DNA of 45,804 nucleotides from Candidatus Obscuribacterales bacterium (GTDB lineage Bacteria > Cyanobacteriota > Vampirovibrionia > Obscuribacterales > Obscuribacteraceae), in the NCBI GenBank assembly GCA_019745415.1, contig JAIETF010000010.1:1-45804 (forward strand). Reading direction: 5' to 3'. Of the stretch, positions 34,229 to 42,138 are shown one piece after another. The translations under genes were made by a program, and so were the position numbers. A model generated the notes under the pieces. The model was not told where the DNA came from. It was given only the letters and a program-made list of their open reading frames with translations, and made no database searches. Each line of letters begins with the position of its first letter. The stretch's first letter is position 1.

Positions 34229-35455
34229 TCAAGCCTCCGACTTTAACATGTTCAATAGATACGAAACTGTTTCAAGATAGATAGGATCTTGTTCGACACA
34301 AGCAAGGGCATCGTCAACCAACTCAGAGCGTCCACACTCGGTAGAACTGTAGACACCGGCGCGACAATGCAGACGAGGCAATTCGACAAATTCTTTTCGA
34401 TCTTCATGCTTGACTGTGAGAGCGCCTTCTTCGAAGGTGACATGCAAATGCTCTTCTACTGAACAACAACCAAGTTTGTGAAATGAAACCTTCATAGAAG
34501 CAAGACCAGCGATCGGTCCTTCCGCTCGAATATTGACTGTAAATGGTTCATGCTTGCCCATAAAGGCTAAGCGACAAGCGCCATCATCCAGCTTGATTAG
34601 TTTGAGGAAACGAAGACCCAGCCTACTGCCAAGCCAAGCTACAAATAATAGACTCTGAATAAAGCCGCCATTGCTTCCGCAAACCAAGTCTATGGTATCA
34701 ATTGCATTGAGGCAATCGGTACTGAGCGAAACGTCTTTCTCATCAAAAGCAAAGGCTATAGCTTGGCGCCAAGGCTTTATCGCCAGCCAAGCCAAGTCTA
34801 TGATGTTGACGCTTCTGGACTGATCCAAAAGGAAGGAAAATCTTTCAAATGTAGCTTGATCAAAGGTTGGATGTGGAGAACGAGAATCGACAATTAGATA
34901 GTCAAAAGAGGGCAAGAAGGTCTTCAACTCGGCAGGCTGGAAATGCAACTGCGGCACGTAGAGCCAAGAGGGCAGATCTGCTATCACCAGGGGCGATATC
35001 ACCGAGCTAAGACTGGCAGGACAAAATTCATGGCCGGTATAGCTGACTGTAATCTGCTCACAGCACATCTGCTTGTCCAGTCGGCCAGGCAGAAAATGAC
35101 AACGGGCGGAGACCCAGGCTTCGATTAGGGCATTTTCTTCGCTTCGGCTCTCATCTATCTTTACTAAAGCTAGAAGGGCGCGCATTGGATGACTCAAGGT
35201 AATGTCGGCTAACAAATTGTCAAAGTCGACGCCGCTATCATGCTTGCTGGAATTAACTAGCAAGCTGGAATTAACCAATAAGACAAAGTTGAGGGCGCAA
35301 GCCTTGATCACATAAGTGCCGCCTTCGCCATTTTCGGTGCTCAGCTTCCAAAGTTTAGAGAGCTCTCTTTCAATCTTCGCCACTTCCACAAGAGCCATCT
35401 GCCCAGATAGAAAGGAAAGAATTGAATTTGTATCTGTAACTTCGGTCTGCGCCAT
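34229..35455 (-). CDS. opcA: OpcA, glucose-6-phosphate dehydrogenase assembly/allosteric protein
   Basis: In cyanobacteria OpcA is needed for full, redox-controlled activity of Zwf. The 408-residue protein shows the family pattern, with the conserved SHPMRALLALV near residues 88-98 and the PSWLYVPQLHFQPAEL region. Its start overlaps the zwf stop by one base (TAATG), the usual zwf-opcA coupling. Several Cys residues are present, including a CC pair at about 129-130 and another at about 332-333; whether any is the redox switch is not known. Confidence 0.9.
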   Translation of the reverse strand: MAQTEVTDTNSILSFLSGQMALVEVAKIERELSKLWKLSTENGEGGTYVIKACALNFVLLVNSSLLVNSSKHDSGVDFDNLLADITLSHPMRALLALVKIDESRSEENALIEAWVSARCHFLPGRLDKQMCCEQITVSYTGHEFCPASLSSVISPLVIADLPSWLYVPQLHFQPAELKTFLPSFDYLIVDSRSPHPTFDQATFERFSFLLDQSRSVNIIDLAWLAIKPWRQAIAFAFDEKDVSLSTDCLNAIDTIDLVCGSNGGFIQSLLFVAWLGSRLGLRFLKLIKLDDGACRLAFMGKHEPFTVNIRAEGPIAGLASMKVSFHKLGCCSVEEHLHVTFEEGALTVKHEDRKEFVELPRLHCRAGVYSSTECGRSELVDDALACVEQDPIYLETVSYLLNMLKSEA

Positions 35456-37044
35456 TACAGCCTTCTCCAGCTATGACCAGTGGCAGCCAATAATTGATCC
35501 GACTCGACTGGCCCCCAACTACCAGAAGCATACTTCGGAATCTCAGGCGCATCCTGCCATGCGTCGATTATCGGCTGAATATAAGACCAGGAAGCATCGA
35601 CGAAGTCGGAACGAGCAAAGAGGGAAGGGTCACCATGCAGACAGTCTAGTATCAACCGTTCATAAGCGGTCGGAGTACGTGTACCAAAGGCGGTGCCGTA
35701 TTTGAAATCCATGTTCAGCCAGCGCACAGTCGTGTGAGGACCTGGTTGCTTGGTGGCAAATTTGAGCGAGATTCCTTCATCAGGCTGAATTTGCATAACC
35801 AAGACATTACCCGGAATATGACGCATTTCACCCGAAACTTGATCTTTGCTATCAAATAAACGATGGGGCGGCTCTTTAAAGACAACAGCCACCTCGGTAA
35901 TTGACTTAGCTAGACGTTTGCCTGTACGCACATAAATCGGCACCCCCGACCAGCGCCAGTTGTCGACAGAAAGCTTGAGAGCAGCAAAAGTAGCTGTATT
36001 TGAGGTCTTAGACACAGATGGCTCGTCGCGATAAGCCGGCACCTGACCGCCCAGAATAAAGCCGTTGGTATACTGACCGCGGACAACCTCATGAGCCAAA
36101 CTTTCATTGCTGAGAGGTCTCAAACTCTTCAAGACTTTATTCTTTTCGTCTCTAGTGCTTTCAGCATCCATAGAGATGGGCGGCTCCATCAAGACAAGGG
36201 CCATAAGCTGCATAAGATGATTCTGCATCATATCTCTCAAGGCACCGGCATCATCATAATAGGCACCGCGTCCTTCCACCCCGAGAGTCTCGGCATTAGT
36301 AACTTGAATATGGTCTACATGATTGCGATTCCAGAGTGGTTCAAAAATTGCGTTGGCAAAACGAAAGACCATTATGTTCTGAACTGTCTCTTTACCTAAA
36401 TAATGATCGATGCGATAGATCTGGTGCTCCCGGAGCACCTCATGAATCTGCTCGTCAAGATAGCGAGAAGAGACCAAATCGTGACCAAAAGGCTTCTCAA
36501 TTACTACACGTGGATAAGTAGTTTCGTTGGCTTTTGTCTTTACAACCAAGCCGCTGACTGAGAGCCCTTTGATGATGGGCAGATAAAGACTGGGTGAGGT
36601 AGAAAGATAGAAAACATGCCGCCCACCGGTACCATGCTTTTCATCAAGTTCAGCCAAAGTCTTCTTGATTTCTTGGAAGCCCTCATCTTTACTGGAATCA
36701 GCCGGCTGATAGTAAATTGATTGGGCGAAACGGCCCCAAGATTCTTCAGTAAAAGGCAGGTCTGGGGCAAACTTAATTAGCGACTCTTTCATTGCCGCTC
36801 TGAACTGCTCATGGCTGAAGACTGTGCGCGAAGTGCCCAAGAGAACAAAGCTGGCAGGCAGCAAGCCCTGCAAGAATAGTGCATAAACGGCTGGAATGAG
36901 CTTGCGTTTGGTCAAGTCGCCATTGGCGCCAAATATGACAAAGGACAGGGGCTCAACCTGTTTTTCCGGTTCTAAACCGGCCAATAAAGGATTATCCAGA
37001 GCTGCCGATATCGTGGCCATAGGTGAAGCCATCTCCTCAGTCAT
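35455..37044 (-). CDS. zwf: glucose-6-phosphate 1-dehydrogenase
   Basis: First enzyme of the oxidative pentose phosphate pathway, making NADPH. Seen: the coenzyme motif GANGDLTKRKL, the active-site RIDHYLGKE, and FEPLWNRNHVDHIQV. The chosen ATG at 37044 gives 529 residues, about 15 more than typical. ATG at 37032 and at 37020 (MATISAALDNPLL, which aligns best with known N-termini and has gaggag 12 nt upstream) are alternatives, and the longest frame needs TTG at 37077. It heads the minus-strand operon; a 15-bp tandem repeat lies about 80-120 nt upstream. Confidence 0.96.
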   Translation of the reverse strand: MTEEMASPMATISAALDNPLLAGLEPEKQVEPLSFVIFGANGDLTKRKLIPAVYALFLQGLLPASFVLLGTSRTVFSHEQFRAAMKESLIKFAPDLPFTEESWGRFAQSIYYQPADSSKDEGFQEIKKTLAELDEKHGTGGRHVFYLSTSPSLYLPIIKGLSVSGLVVKTKANETTYPRVVIEKPFGHDLVSSRYLDEQIHEVLREHQIYRIDHYLGKETVQNIMVFRFANAIFEPLWNRNHVDHIQVTNAETLGVEGRGAYYDDAGALRDMMQNHLMQLMALVLMEPPISMDAESTRDEKNKVLKSLRPLSNESLAHEVVRGQYTNGFILGGQVPAYRDEPSVSKTSNTATFAALKLSVDNWRWSGVPIYVRTGKRLAKSITEVAVVFKEPPHRLFDSKDQVSGEMRHIPGNVLVMQIQPDEGISLKFATKQPGPHTTVRWLNMDFKYGTAFGTRTPTAYERLILDCLHGDPSLFARSDFVDASWSYIQPIIDAWQDAPEIPKYASGSWGPVESDQLLAATGHSWRRL

Positions 37045-37123
37045 GGTTATGCAAGGCGTGATTTTAGCACCTATCAATTGTCAAACTGTTTATGAAGCCT
37101 GCCAAGCTTTCGTTTTCTGCCCC

Positions 37124-37168
37124 AAAATCAAAGTATGAAAAATCAAAGTTCGGAAAATCAAATCAACA
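37124..37168. repeat. three 15-bp tandem repeats between zwf and the FAD oxidase gene
   Basis: Copies begin at 37124, 37139 and 37154, each opening with AAAATCAAA (copies 1 and 2 match over 11 bases, AAAATCAAAGT). A weak fourth copy may start at 37169. They lie in the divergent promoter region, so they are candidate binding sites for a regulator of zwf or of the FAD oxidase. Confidence 0.7.
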
Positions 37169-37209
37169 CAAATCTAAAGCAGTAAAGCAGTAGCAATTGG
37201 AAAGATTTC

Positions 37210-38658
37210 ATGGCTGTTGTCTATGATGTACATTCAGGTCTAGAAAGTGGGACTGGCAAGATTCTCCAGATCAACTCGCTTGCCTGTCTGCAGAAAGCCT
37301 TAGCGGCGCCAAGTCCACCAAATTCTCATTTTATTGCCCAAGGTGCCAGACACGCCATGGGCGGTCAACAATTCATAGATGGCGGCACAATGCTGGATCT
37401 GCGCCCCCTCAACAGACTGCTTTCGCTAGATTGCCGCTCGGGCACTGCGAAGTTCGAAAGTGGTGCCAGCTTCAAAGACGTAATCGAGCAGCTCAATGCT
37501 TATCAAAACAAAAAAGGAACTGAACCGGATAATCAATGGACAATCAGGCAAAAACCTACAGGGGTCGACAGTGTCACCTTGGGGGGAGCGGTCTCTTCCA
37601 ATATTCACGGAAGAGGTCTGAAGATGTCTCCATTTGCTGCTGATGTTGAAGCAATTGAACTGCTAACGCCACAAGGTGACCTAATCAATTTGAAGTTGGA
37701 GTTAGAGGGCGCGAAAGCCGGCAGTGATAAGCTATTCAGACACGCAGTAGGTGGCTTTGGACTTTTCGGCGTGATTACAGCAGTAACTTTGCGCCTTAAG
37801 AAAAGACAGACTGTACAAAGAGAAGTCAGCCTTTGCCGCAGTGAAGATCTGATCGGACTTTTGGAAAAGCGCATTGCCGGCGGTGCCGAGTACGGCGATT
37901 TCCAATTTGCCATCGATAGCAAAAGCGAAGATTTTCTCTCTCTTGGCATATTGTCTACCTATAAGCCGGTGCCGGTGCCGTCGGCGCAAGTCGACGAGTT
38001 GCAAGGCAAACAGGCTTCTCTTTCACCCGATAACTGGCGAGATCTAATTTATCTAGCCCATATAGACAAGAAAAAGGCTTTCAAACTATACAGCGATCAC
38101 TATATGCGCACCAATGGCCAGCTATATCTTACTGACGCCATGCAACTAAGCACCTACTTTGAGAGCTATCACCGTGAGATGAAGCACGAGCATCTAAGAC
38201 AGGGCTCTGAGATCATTACCGAACTCTATGTACCTGTGACCTATCTGCCTTATTTTCTAAAGAGAGCAGCCACTATTCTCAGAGCGAGAAAGGCTGACCT
38301 TATTTATGGAACCGTTCGCTTAATCGAGAAAGATAATATCAGTGCCTTACCATGGGCACGGGAGCAAAGGGCCTGTATCGTTTTCAATCTGCATGTCGAG
38401 CCTTCAACCTTGCTAAGCACAAAAGAAACGCTGAGAGAATTGATTGACCTGGCTTTGGCTCTAGCCGGAAGCTTTTATTTGACCTACCATCGCTATTTCA
38501 GAGAAGACCAAATCAGACATGCCTATCCTGAAATAGAAGACTTCCTGGCTTACAAATGCGAGCTAGATCCGCAATGGCGATTGAGAAACAACTGGCTCTT
38601 AGACCTTTGCAAGAAACTCAATTTAAAGATGGAATCTCATCATCAAACTGTACGTTAA
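37210..38658 (+). CDS. FAD-binding oxidoreductase (FAD_binding_4 type)
   Basis: A 482-residue flavoprotein. Seen: a first FAD segment with AQGARHAMGGQQF and the typical SVTLGGAVSSNIHGRG, then GGFGLFGVITAVTLRL. The C-terminal half resembles sugar or lactone oxidases (HRYFREDQIRHAYPEI). Substrate is unknown. It is the second such enzyme here; the one at 21642-23075 has the HGKN motif while this has HGRG. ATG at 37210 has a ggaaag ribosome binding site. It is divergent from zwf, and its end overlaps the convergent gene at 38618 by 41 nt. Confidence 0.85.
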   Translation: MAVVYDVHSGLESGTGKILQINSLACLQKALAAPSPPNSHFIAQGARHAMGGQQFIDGGTMLDLRPLNRLLSLDCRSGTAKFESGASFKDVIEQLNAYQNKKGTEPDNQWTIRQKPTGVDSVTLGGAVSSNIHGRGLKMSPFAADVEAIELLTPQGDLINLKLELEGAKAGSDKLFRHAVGGFGLFGVITAVTLRLKKRQTVQREVSLCRSEDLIGLLEKRIAGGAEYGDFQFAIDSKSEDFLSLGILSTYKPVPVPSAQVDELQGKQASLSPDNWRDLIYLAHIDKKKAFKLYSDHYMRTNGQLYLTDAMQLSTYFESYHREMKHEHLRQGSEIITELYVPVTYLPYFLKRAATILRARKADLIYGTVRLIEKDNISALPWAREQRACIVFNLHVEPSTLLSTKETLRELIDLALALAGSFYLTYHRYFREDQIRHAYPEIEDFLAYKCELDPQWRLRNNWLLDLCKKLNLKMESHHQTVR

Positions 38659-39211
38659 CTACTTCAATACCAAGCCCTATTAAGTAATCAACCAGGTCAT
38701 TTCTTCTTTCCCCGAGAGGCCAAAGCGGCACCTCGAGATGGCTATAGGCTGTATGGAAAATCATCGATGCCGAGTCAGGGTAGGGATAGTATTCACAGTA
38801 GCGAACATCCGGCAAAAAGACCATAACTCGCCCAATCTTCCGTCTTTCCGATCGCTTCTTCTTCCTTTTATCTTGCTTTTTGCTCTGGCGCTCCGATGGC
38901 TCCGGAGGCAAGCTCAATATCTCGAGAATAAGTTCAGTTGGGGTAACTTCAAAATTATAAAGGCGCTGTCCATTGGAAAGCATGCGCATGGCAACGGTTA
39001 GAACAATGAAAAGAAAGGCCAGGGCTGATGCCGAAAGGAGCAGTGCAAAAATGGCATTTTGGGCGAAAAGAAGAAGCGATAGGGTGAGGGTAACGGCGAT
39101 TTGTACTAAGGCTAGAGCAAGACCAACAACCAGCGGCAGGTTGCTACTGCGCCCCCCTTTGTTTCCGGCGGCACAGCTAAACTTAAGACCATTGTCCCCG
39201 AGCAAAAGCAT
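38618..39211 (-). CDS. small membrane protein with two helices, function unknown
   Basis: A 197-residue protein. Two hydrophobic helices at about 26-50 and 52-76 (LVVGLALALVQIAVTLTLSL and LLLSASALAFLFIVLTVAM) precede a cytoplasmic domain of about 115 residues. A very basic KKQDKRKKKRSERRK stretch at about 110-124 breaks a strand-rich part, which has the look of a PH-like fold, though this is only a guess. ATG at 39211. The last 41 nt overlap the FAD oxidase gene on the other strand. No family recognised. Confidence 0.6.
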   Translation of the reverse strand: MLLLGDNGLKFSCAAGNKGGRSSNLPLVVGLALALVQIAVTLTLSLLLFAQNAIFALLLSASALAFLFIVLTVAMRMLSNGQRLYNFEVTPTELILEILSLPPEPSERQSKKQDKRKKKRSERRKIGRVMVFLPDVRYCEYYPYPDSASMIFHTAYSHLEVPLWPLGERRNDLVDYLIGLGIEVVNVQFDDEIPSLN

Positions 39212-39274
39212 CGCCTACACCTAAAGATGCCAATAGTTGAATTATGCCCGCTGTGAGACAAAAAGTTCCGGTTT

Positions 39275-40846
39275 CTAAGAGCCGAAAATAGAACTGATTA
39301 CAAAAAAGGTACCGCTATTCCACATACAATGTGCAACCATCGATGGGATGAGAGAGCGCGTGCGTTCAAAAACAAAGGCAAAGACAAAACCCAACACAAA
39401 AAGTTGAATAAAGGCACCCTGATCAAGATGAATCCCGGCAAAAACAGCGGCCGAAATAATCATAGACAGAAAAGCAGAAAGTTTGGTTCGTAAGGAAGTA
39501 TAGAGAAAACCCCTGAACAAAGTCTCTTCGCAAAGGGCCGGCAATACACCCAAAGCAATAACAAACAGTAATGCGGTGAAAGCGTCACCATTGCGGGCGG
39601 CATCCATTACCACAGCCAAAATCGGATTAGATGAACCATTCGAATTCAGGTAGCTTTTGGCCAGTGCCGAGCCGACCAAGACCAGGGGCAGACAGGCACA
39701 CCAGGTCAAGACACCAGCCAAAACCAGTCCAAACCAGCCGCGACGAGGCGTCTTAAACTTGAGCTTGACCGCATCGACAAACTTTATGCCGGTGCCGCGC
39801 AAGCAAAGCAACCAGACCAAGAGCAAGGAAGGCAGATTATTCATCAGATAAATCACCATGGTAATCAAGGCGATTGTGTTTGAGTTCATGCCCAAAAGCT
39901 TGAGGGGAGCGGCGATCTTGACGATTAAAGGTGAAACAATACATTCAAGAGCCAGCCAGAAAATAAAAACGGCAAATACCTTTTCAAAGCCATAATTCAG
40001 AGGCGCCTTGATCTCTTCAAGGGCTGGCCCCTGGCTAATGTTGCGCGGAATGAGGAAAAGTTGGACGATAAGGACGATAACACCAACTAGTCCACAGACC
40101 AAGGCGGTCAAAAGAGTAAACAAAATCTTCTGCACAAAAGAAGAAGCAGCTTGGTTGTAGCGATTGAGGGCCTTATCAGCTTCGGCTTTCATACCGGCAA
40201 CGCGGTACAACTCTACCCTTGTAACGTCTCTAAACCAGCCGGCTGGGATCTTTCCTTCCACAAACTGAGAATAGGTTTCCACCTCGGACTTGCTCAAGCT
40301 GCGCTTCAGATATAACTTATCGATAAAATCAGAGCCTAGGGTAGCCAGTTCAGGTTTATCGACCTTGGCTATCTTGAGACGATGAACCAAATCTTTAACT
40401 TCGACAAGTGAACCCTTTCCGCCTACCTCTCCTAGTAGAACAGCCTTTTTCAGACAGAGCATGAATGAACTGCTATCTTTGCCTGCAGCCAGGGTCATTG
40501 CCTTGCGGGCCTGTTCTTTGATGCGGTCGGCCTCGTCGCCGAACTTGCCGGTAACCTCGGCACTGCCGGGCATATCGTCAAAAGTGCCCGAAAGTGACTT
40601 GATAGCGCTGTAAAGGCGCATACAAAACTCAACCTGGGCCAAATCCATAGTTGAACCAGAGCGGTCTTGACTTTCGCGCTTGACGAGGGTTTGACCGAGA
40701 ACAACCACCACAAGGGTTGTGGCAGCGGCTAGCAGGGAGCGGAAAGTAATAACCCTAAATGCCGTCTCCCTTCCAAACAATGCGGCAAAGGCAAGTATTA
40801 CAACTAATACTTGCAAAACTTGACTGATATTTTCTACGCTATTCAC
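39275..40846 (-). CDS. CPBP-family intramembrane metalloprotease (Abi/CAAX-like) with an N-terminal extension
   Basis: A 523-residue membrane protein. The C-terminal third (about 365-520) has the CPBP motifs: EETLFRGFLY, the GIHLDQGA His motif and AHCMWN. The first about 235 residues are an extension: two membrane helices at about 5-50 and a long soluble helical region, then further helices (237-345). Such proteases cleave membrane anchors or prenylated or signal peptides; the substrate is unknown. The GTG start at 40846 has no ribosome binding site, but no better one is close. It is probably co-oriented with the small genes upstream. Confidence 0.85.
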   Translation of the reverse strand: MNSVENISQVLQVLVVILAFAALFGRETAFRVITFRSLLAAATTLVVVVLGQTLVKRESQDRSGSTMDLAQVEFCMRLYSAIKSLSGTFDDMPGSAEVTGKFGDEADRIKEQARKAMTLAAGKDSSSFMLCLKKAVLLGEVGGKGSLVEVKDLVHRLKIAKVDKPELATLGSDFIDKLYLKRSLSKSEVETYSQFVEGKIPAGWFRDVTRVELYRVAGMKAEADKALNRYNQAASSFVQKILFTLLTALVCGLVGVIVLIVQLFLIPRNISQGPALEEIKAPLNYGFEKVFAVFIFWLALECIVSPLIVKIAAPLKLLGMNSNTIALITMVIYLMNNLPSLLLVWLLCLRGTGIKFVDAVKLKFKTPRRGWFGLVLAGVLTWCACLPLVLVGSALAKSYLNSNGSSNPILAVVMDAARNGDAFTALLFVIALGVLPALCEETLFRGFLYTSLRTKLSAFLSMIISAAVFAGIHLDQGAFIQLFVLGFVFAFVFERTRSLIPSMVAHCMWNSGTFFVISSIFGS

Positions 40847-40931
40847 AGTTAAAGAATAGCAAAATTGCCAACTCTTAGTTGCATTCTCACCAAGAGCGGC
40901 AGTTTTTCATTGCAAACCTAAGGCAGACGCT

Positions 40932-41258
40932 CTATTCGCCGGAGCTAGTAGCATCGACACCGCCGGTGAAGAAGGTGTTGCCGTATTCGCCCAATTGCCC
41001 GAAGCCGCTGAACTCTCCATATTCGCCAAAGCCTTCCAAACCACCGAAAGCTGTGCCGGTATCGTGCAAGAAGTCTTTGTCATCACCAGGGAAGAGAGCT
41101 GGGTCACCTTGCGGCACTTGGTCGGCGTAATAACCCCAGGGGAAGCCATTCATCAGATTTCGCCGCATCATAAATCGTGGTTTGGAAACAAAACCCAGGC
41201 CCAGAATAACGACAACCACAAAGGCAAACTCTGTTAAGGCTACGTTCCAGAAGTTCAT
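40932..41258 (-). CDS. small membrane-anchored Gly/Phe-rich protein
   Basis: A 108-residue protein: one hydrophobic helix at about 8-25 (TEFAFVVVVILGLGFV), a basic segment (KPRFMMRRN), then a Gly/Phe/Tyr/Glu-rich tail (GGLEGFGEYGEFSGFGQLGE) likely disordered. ATG at 41258 has an agga ribosome binding site 6 nt upstream. The tail resembles low-complexity secreted or scaffold tails but has no known domain. Function unknown. Confidence 0.6.
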   Translation of the reverse strand: MNFWNVALTEFAFVVVVILGLGFVSKPRFMMRRNLMNGFPWGYYADQVPQGDPALFPGDDKDFLHDTGTAFGGLEGFGEYGEFSGFGQLGEYGNTFFTGGVDATSSGE

Positions 41259-41389
41259 CTTCGTCCTACTCCGAATTCTCGGTGCTCAAACCTGGTCTAA
41301 CAAGCTTGATTGAATTTCGCTGAAAAGTTCTTCTTCTTAAGGTTCTATCTTAAAAGTCCAAACTTTGGGTCAAAATCCAAAAGCTAGAT

Positions 41390-41436
41390 GCCCCAAATTC
41401 CGGGGCGACCCTCATATTATGAGAAAAGACGCCCCG
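41390..41436. other. competing GC-rich hairpins between two minus-strand genes
   Basis: gcccc at 41390-41394 pairs with ggggc at 41402-41406. Alternatively cggggcg at 41401-41407 pairs with cgccccg at 41430-41436, enclosing a small ctcat-att-atgag hairpin (41411-41423). The two long pairings share 41401-41407 and exclude each other. They lie in the 234-nt gap between the RHH regulator and the Gly/Phe-rich gene. There is no clear T-run, so it may be an attenuator or only a degraded terminator. Confidence 0.4.
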
Positions 41437-41492
41437 GTACAAGGGGAAAGATTAAAGACGATGGGAGAAATACTACTGAGATTGGCTAACAA

Positions 41493-41699
41493 TTACTCAC
41501 TATCTGTGAGAATTGCCATTTTCTGATTTCCAACCTGGCTGACCTGCATTCTAGGTCCTTGATTGCGCTTAAACCCGTCGATATAACGACGCAGCGCCTC
41601 TCTTATCAGGTCGGAACGTGTGCGATGTTCAACTGAAGCAACAAAGTCGATTTGCTCGAGTAAACCAGGAGGTAGAGCAACTAGTACTTTCTTAGGCAT
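41493..41699 (-). CDS. ribbon-helix-helix (CopG/Arc-like) DNA-binding protein
   Basis: A 68-residue protein: MPKKVLVALPPGLLEQIDFV, then a TRSDLIREALRRYI helix, the standard ribbon-helix-helix layout (strand 1-8, helices about 11-22 and 28-40). ATG at 41699 has an aagga ribosome binding site; the longer frame needs TTG at 41738 and adds no recognisable fold. No toxin gene is adjacent, so a solitary repressor is more likely than an antitoxin. An inverted repeat (gtaaatt at 41714-41720 and aatttac at 41739-41745) lies just upstream and could be its operator. Confidence 0.85.
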   Translation of the reverse strand: MPKKVLVALPPGLLEQIDFVASVEHRTRSDLIREALRRYIDGFKRNQGPRMQVSQVGNQKMAILTDSE

Positions 41700-41713
41700 G
41701 CAAGTTCCTTTTT

Positions 41714-41745
41714 GTAAATTCCAAAAAAGTATCACCAAAATTTAC
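41714..41745. promoter_or_regulatory. possible operator of the RHH regulator
   Basis: 7-bp inverted repeat gtaaatt/aatttac with an 18-nt spacer, 15 nt upstream of the RHH start. RHH proteins often repress themselves by binding such sites. Short and AT-rich, so chance is possible. Confidence 0.3.
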
Positions 41746-42138
41746 GAAATCAGCCAAGTTACAAACAGGCTGTGCCAGGTAAACTAGACACGACAAGTTG
41801 GTTGGCACGACAAGTAAAACAGTGCGCAAGCTCACCGTTTCTGCTAGGCGTGACCGCCGATTTCCATAAATAAATCTACACGCTCTACTAACCTTTTTAA
41901 AGGGCTAAAACGCCCATAAAGCCTAAGCTCTATCAAACTAATCTAACCGGCCCTGACCTAGCCCCCAAAAGACACCCCGGTCACAACCAAGACAACCCGC
42001 ATAGATAGTCACTTTTCGCAAGACGCAAACAAACGAAAACAAAATCATCAACAAGGAGACTCCTGAAAAATTTTAAGCAAACTGTCCAAAAGCTAGCTTT
42101 CATGCGGATACTCAACAAATACACAATCATCCTTTTAT
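41746..42138. other. gene-poor stretch between the RHH regulator and selD
   Basis: The only long gap here. It holds a 10-bp direct repeat CACGACAAGT (41789-41798 and 41806-41815, 17 nt apart) and a gggc/gccc mini hairpin near 41910. There is also a 36-codon minus-strand open frame (41938-42048) preceded by an aggag-like site. I support none of these as a gene. No tRNA is visible. The selD promoter must lie here, but I see no clear boxes and no good ribosome binding site before 42139. Confidence 0.5.

Noticed and set aside
41389..41490. 33-codon plus-strand frame starting MPQIPGRPSYYEK
   Set aside because: No ribosome binding site and it overlaps the GC-rich hairpins; composition is driven by that structure.
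41789..41815. CACGACAAGT direct repeat as a CRISPR or iteron array
   Set aside because: Only two 10-bp copies; too few and too short.
41938..42048. 36-codon minus-strand frame (MILFSFVCVLRK...) before selD
   Set aside because: The aggag-like site is part of a palindrome, spacing is long, and nothing supports translation.
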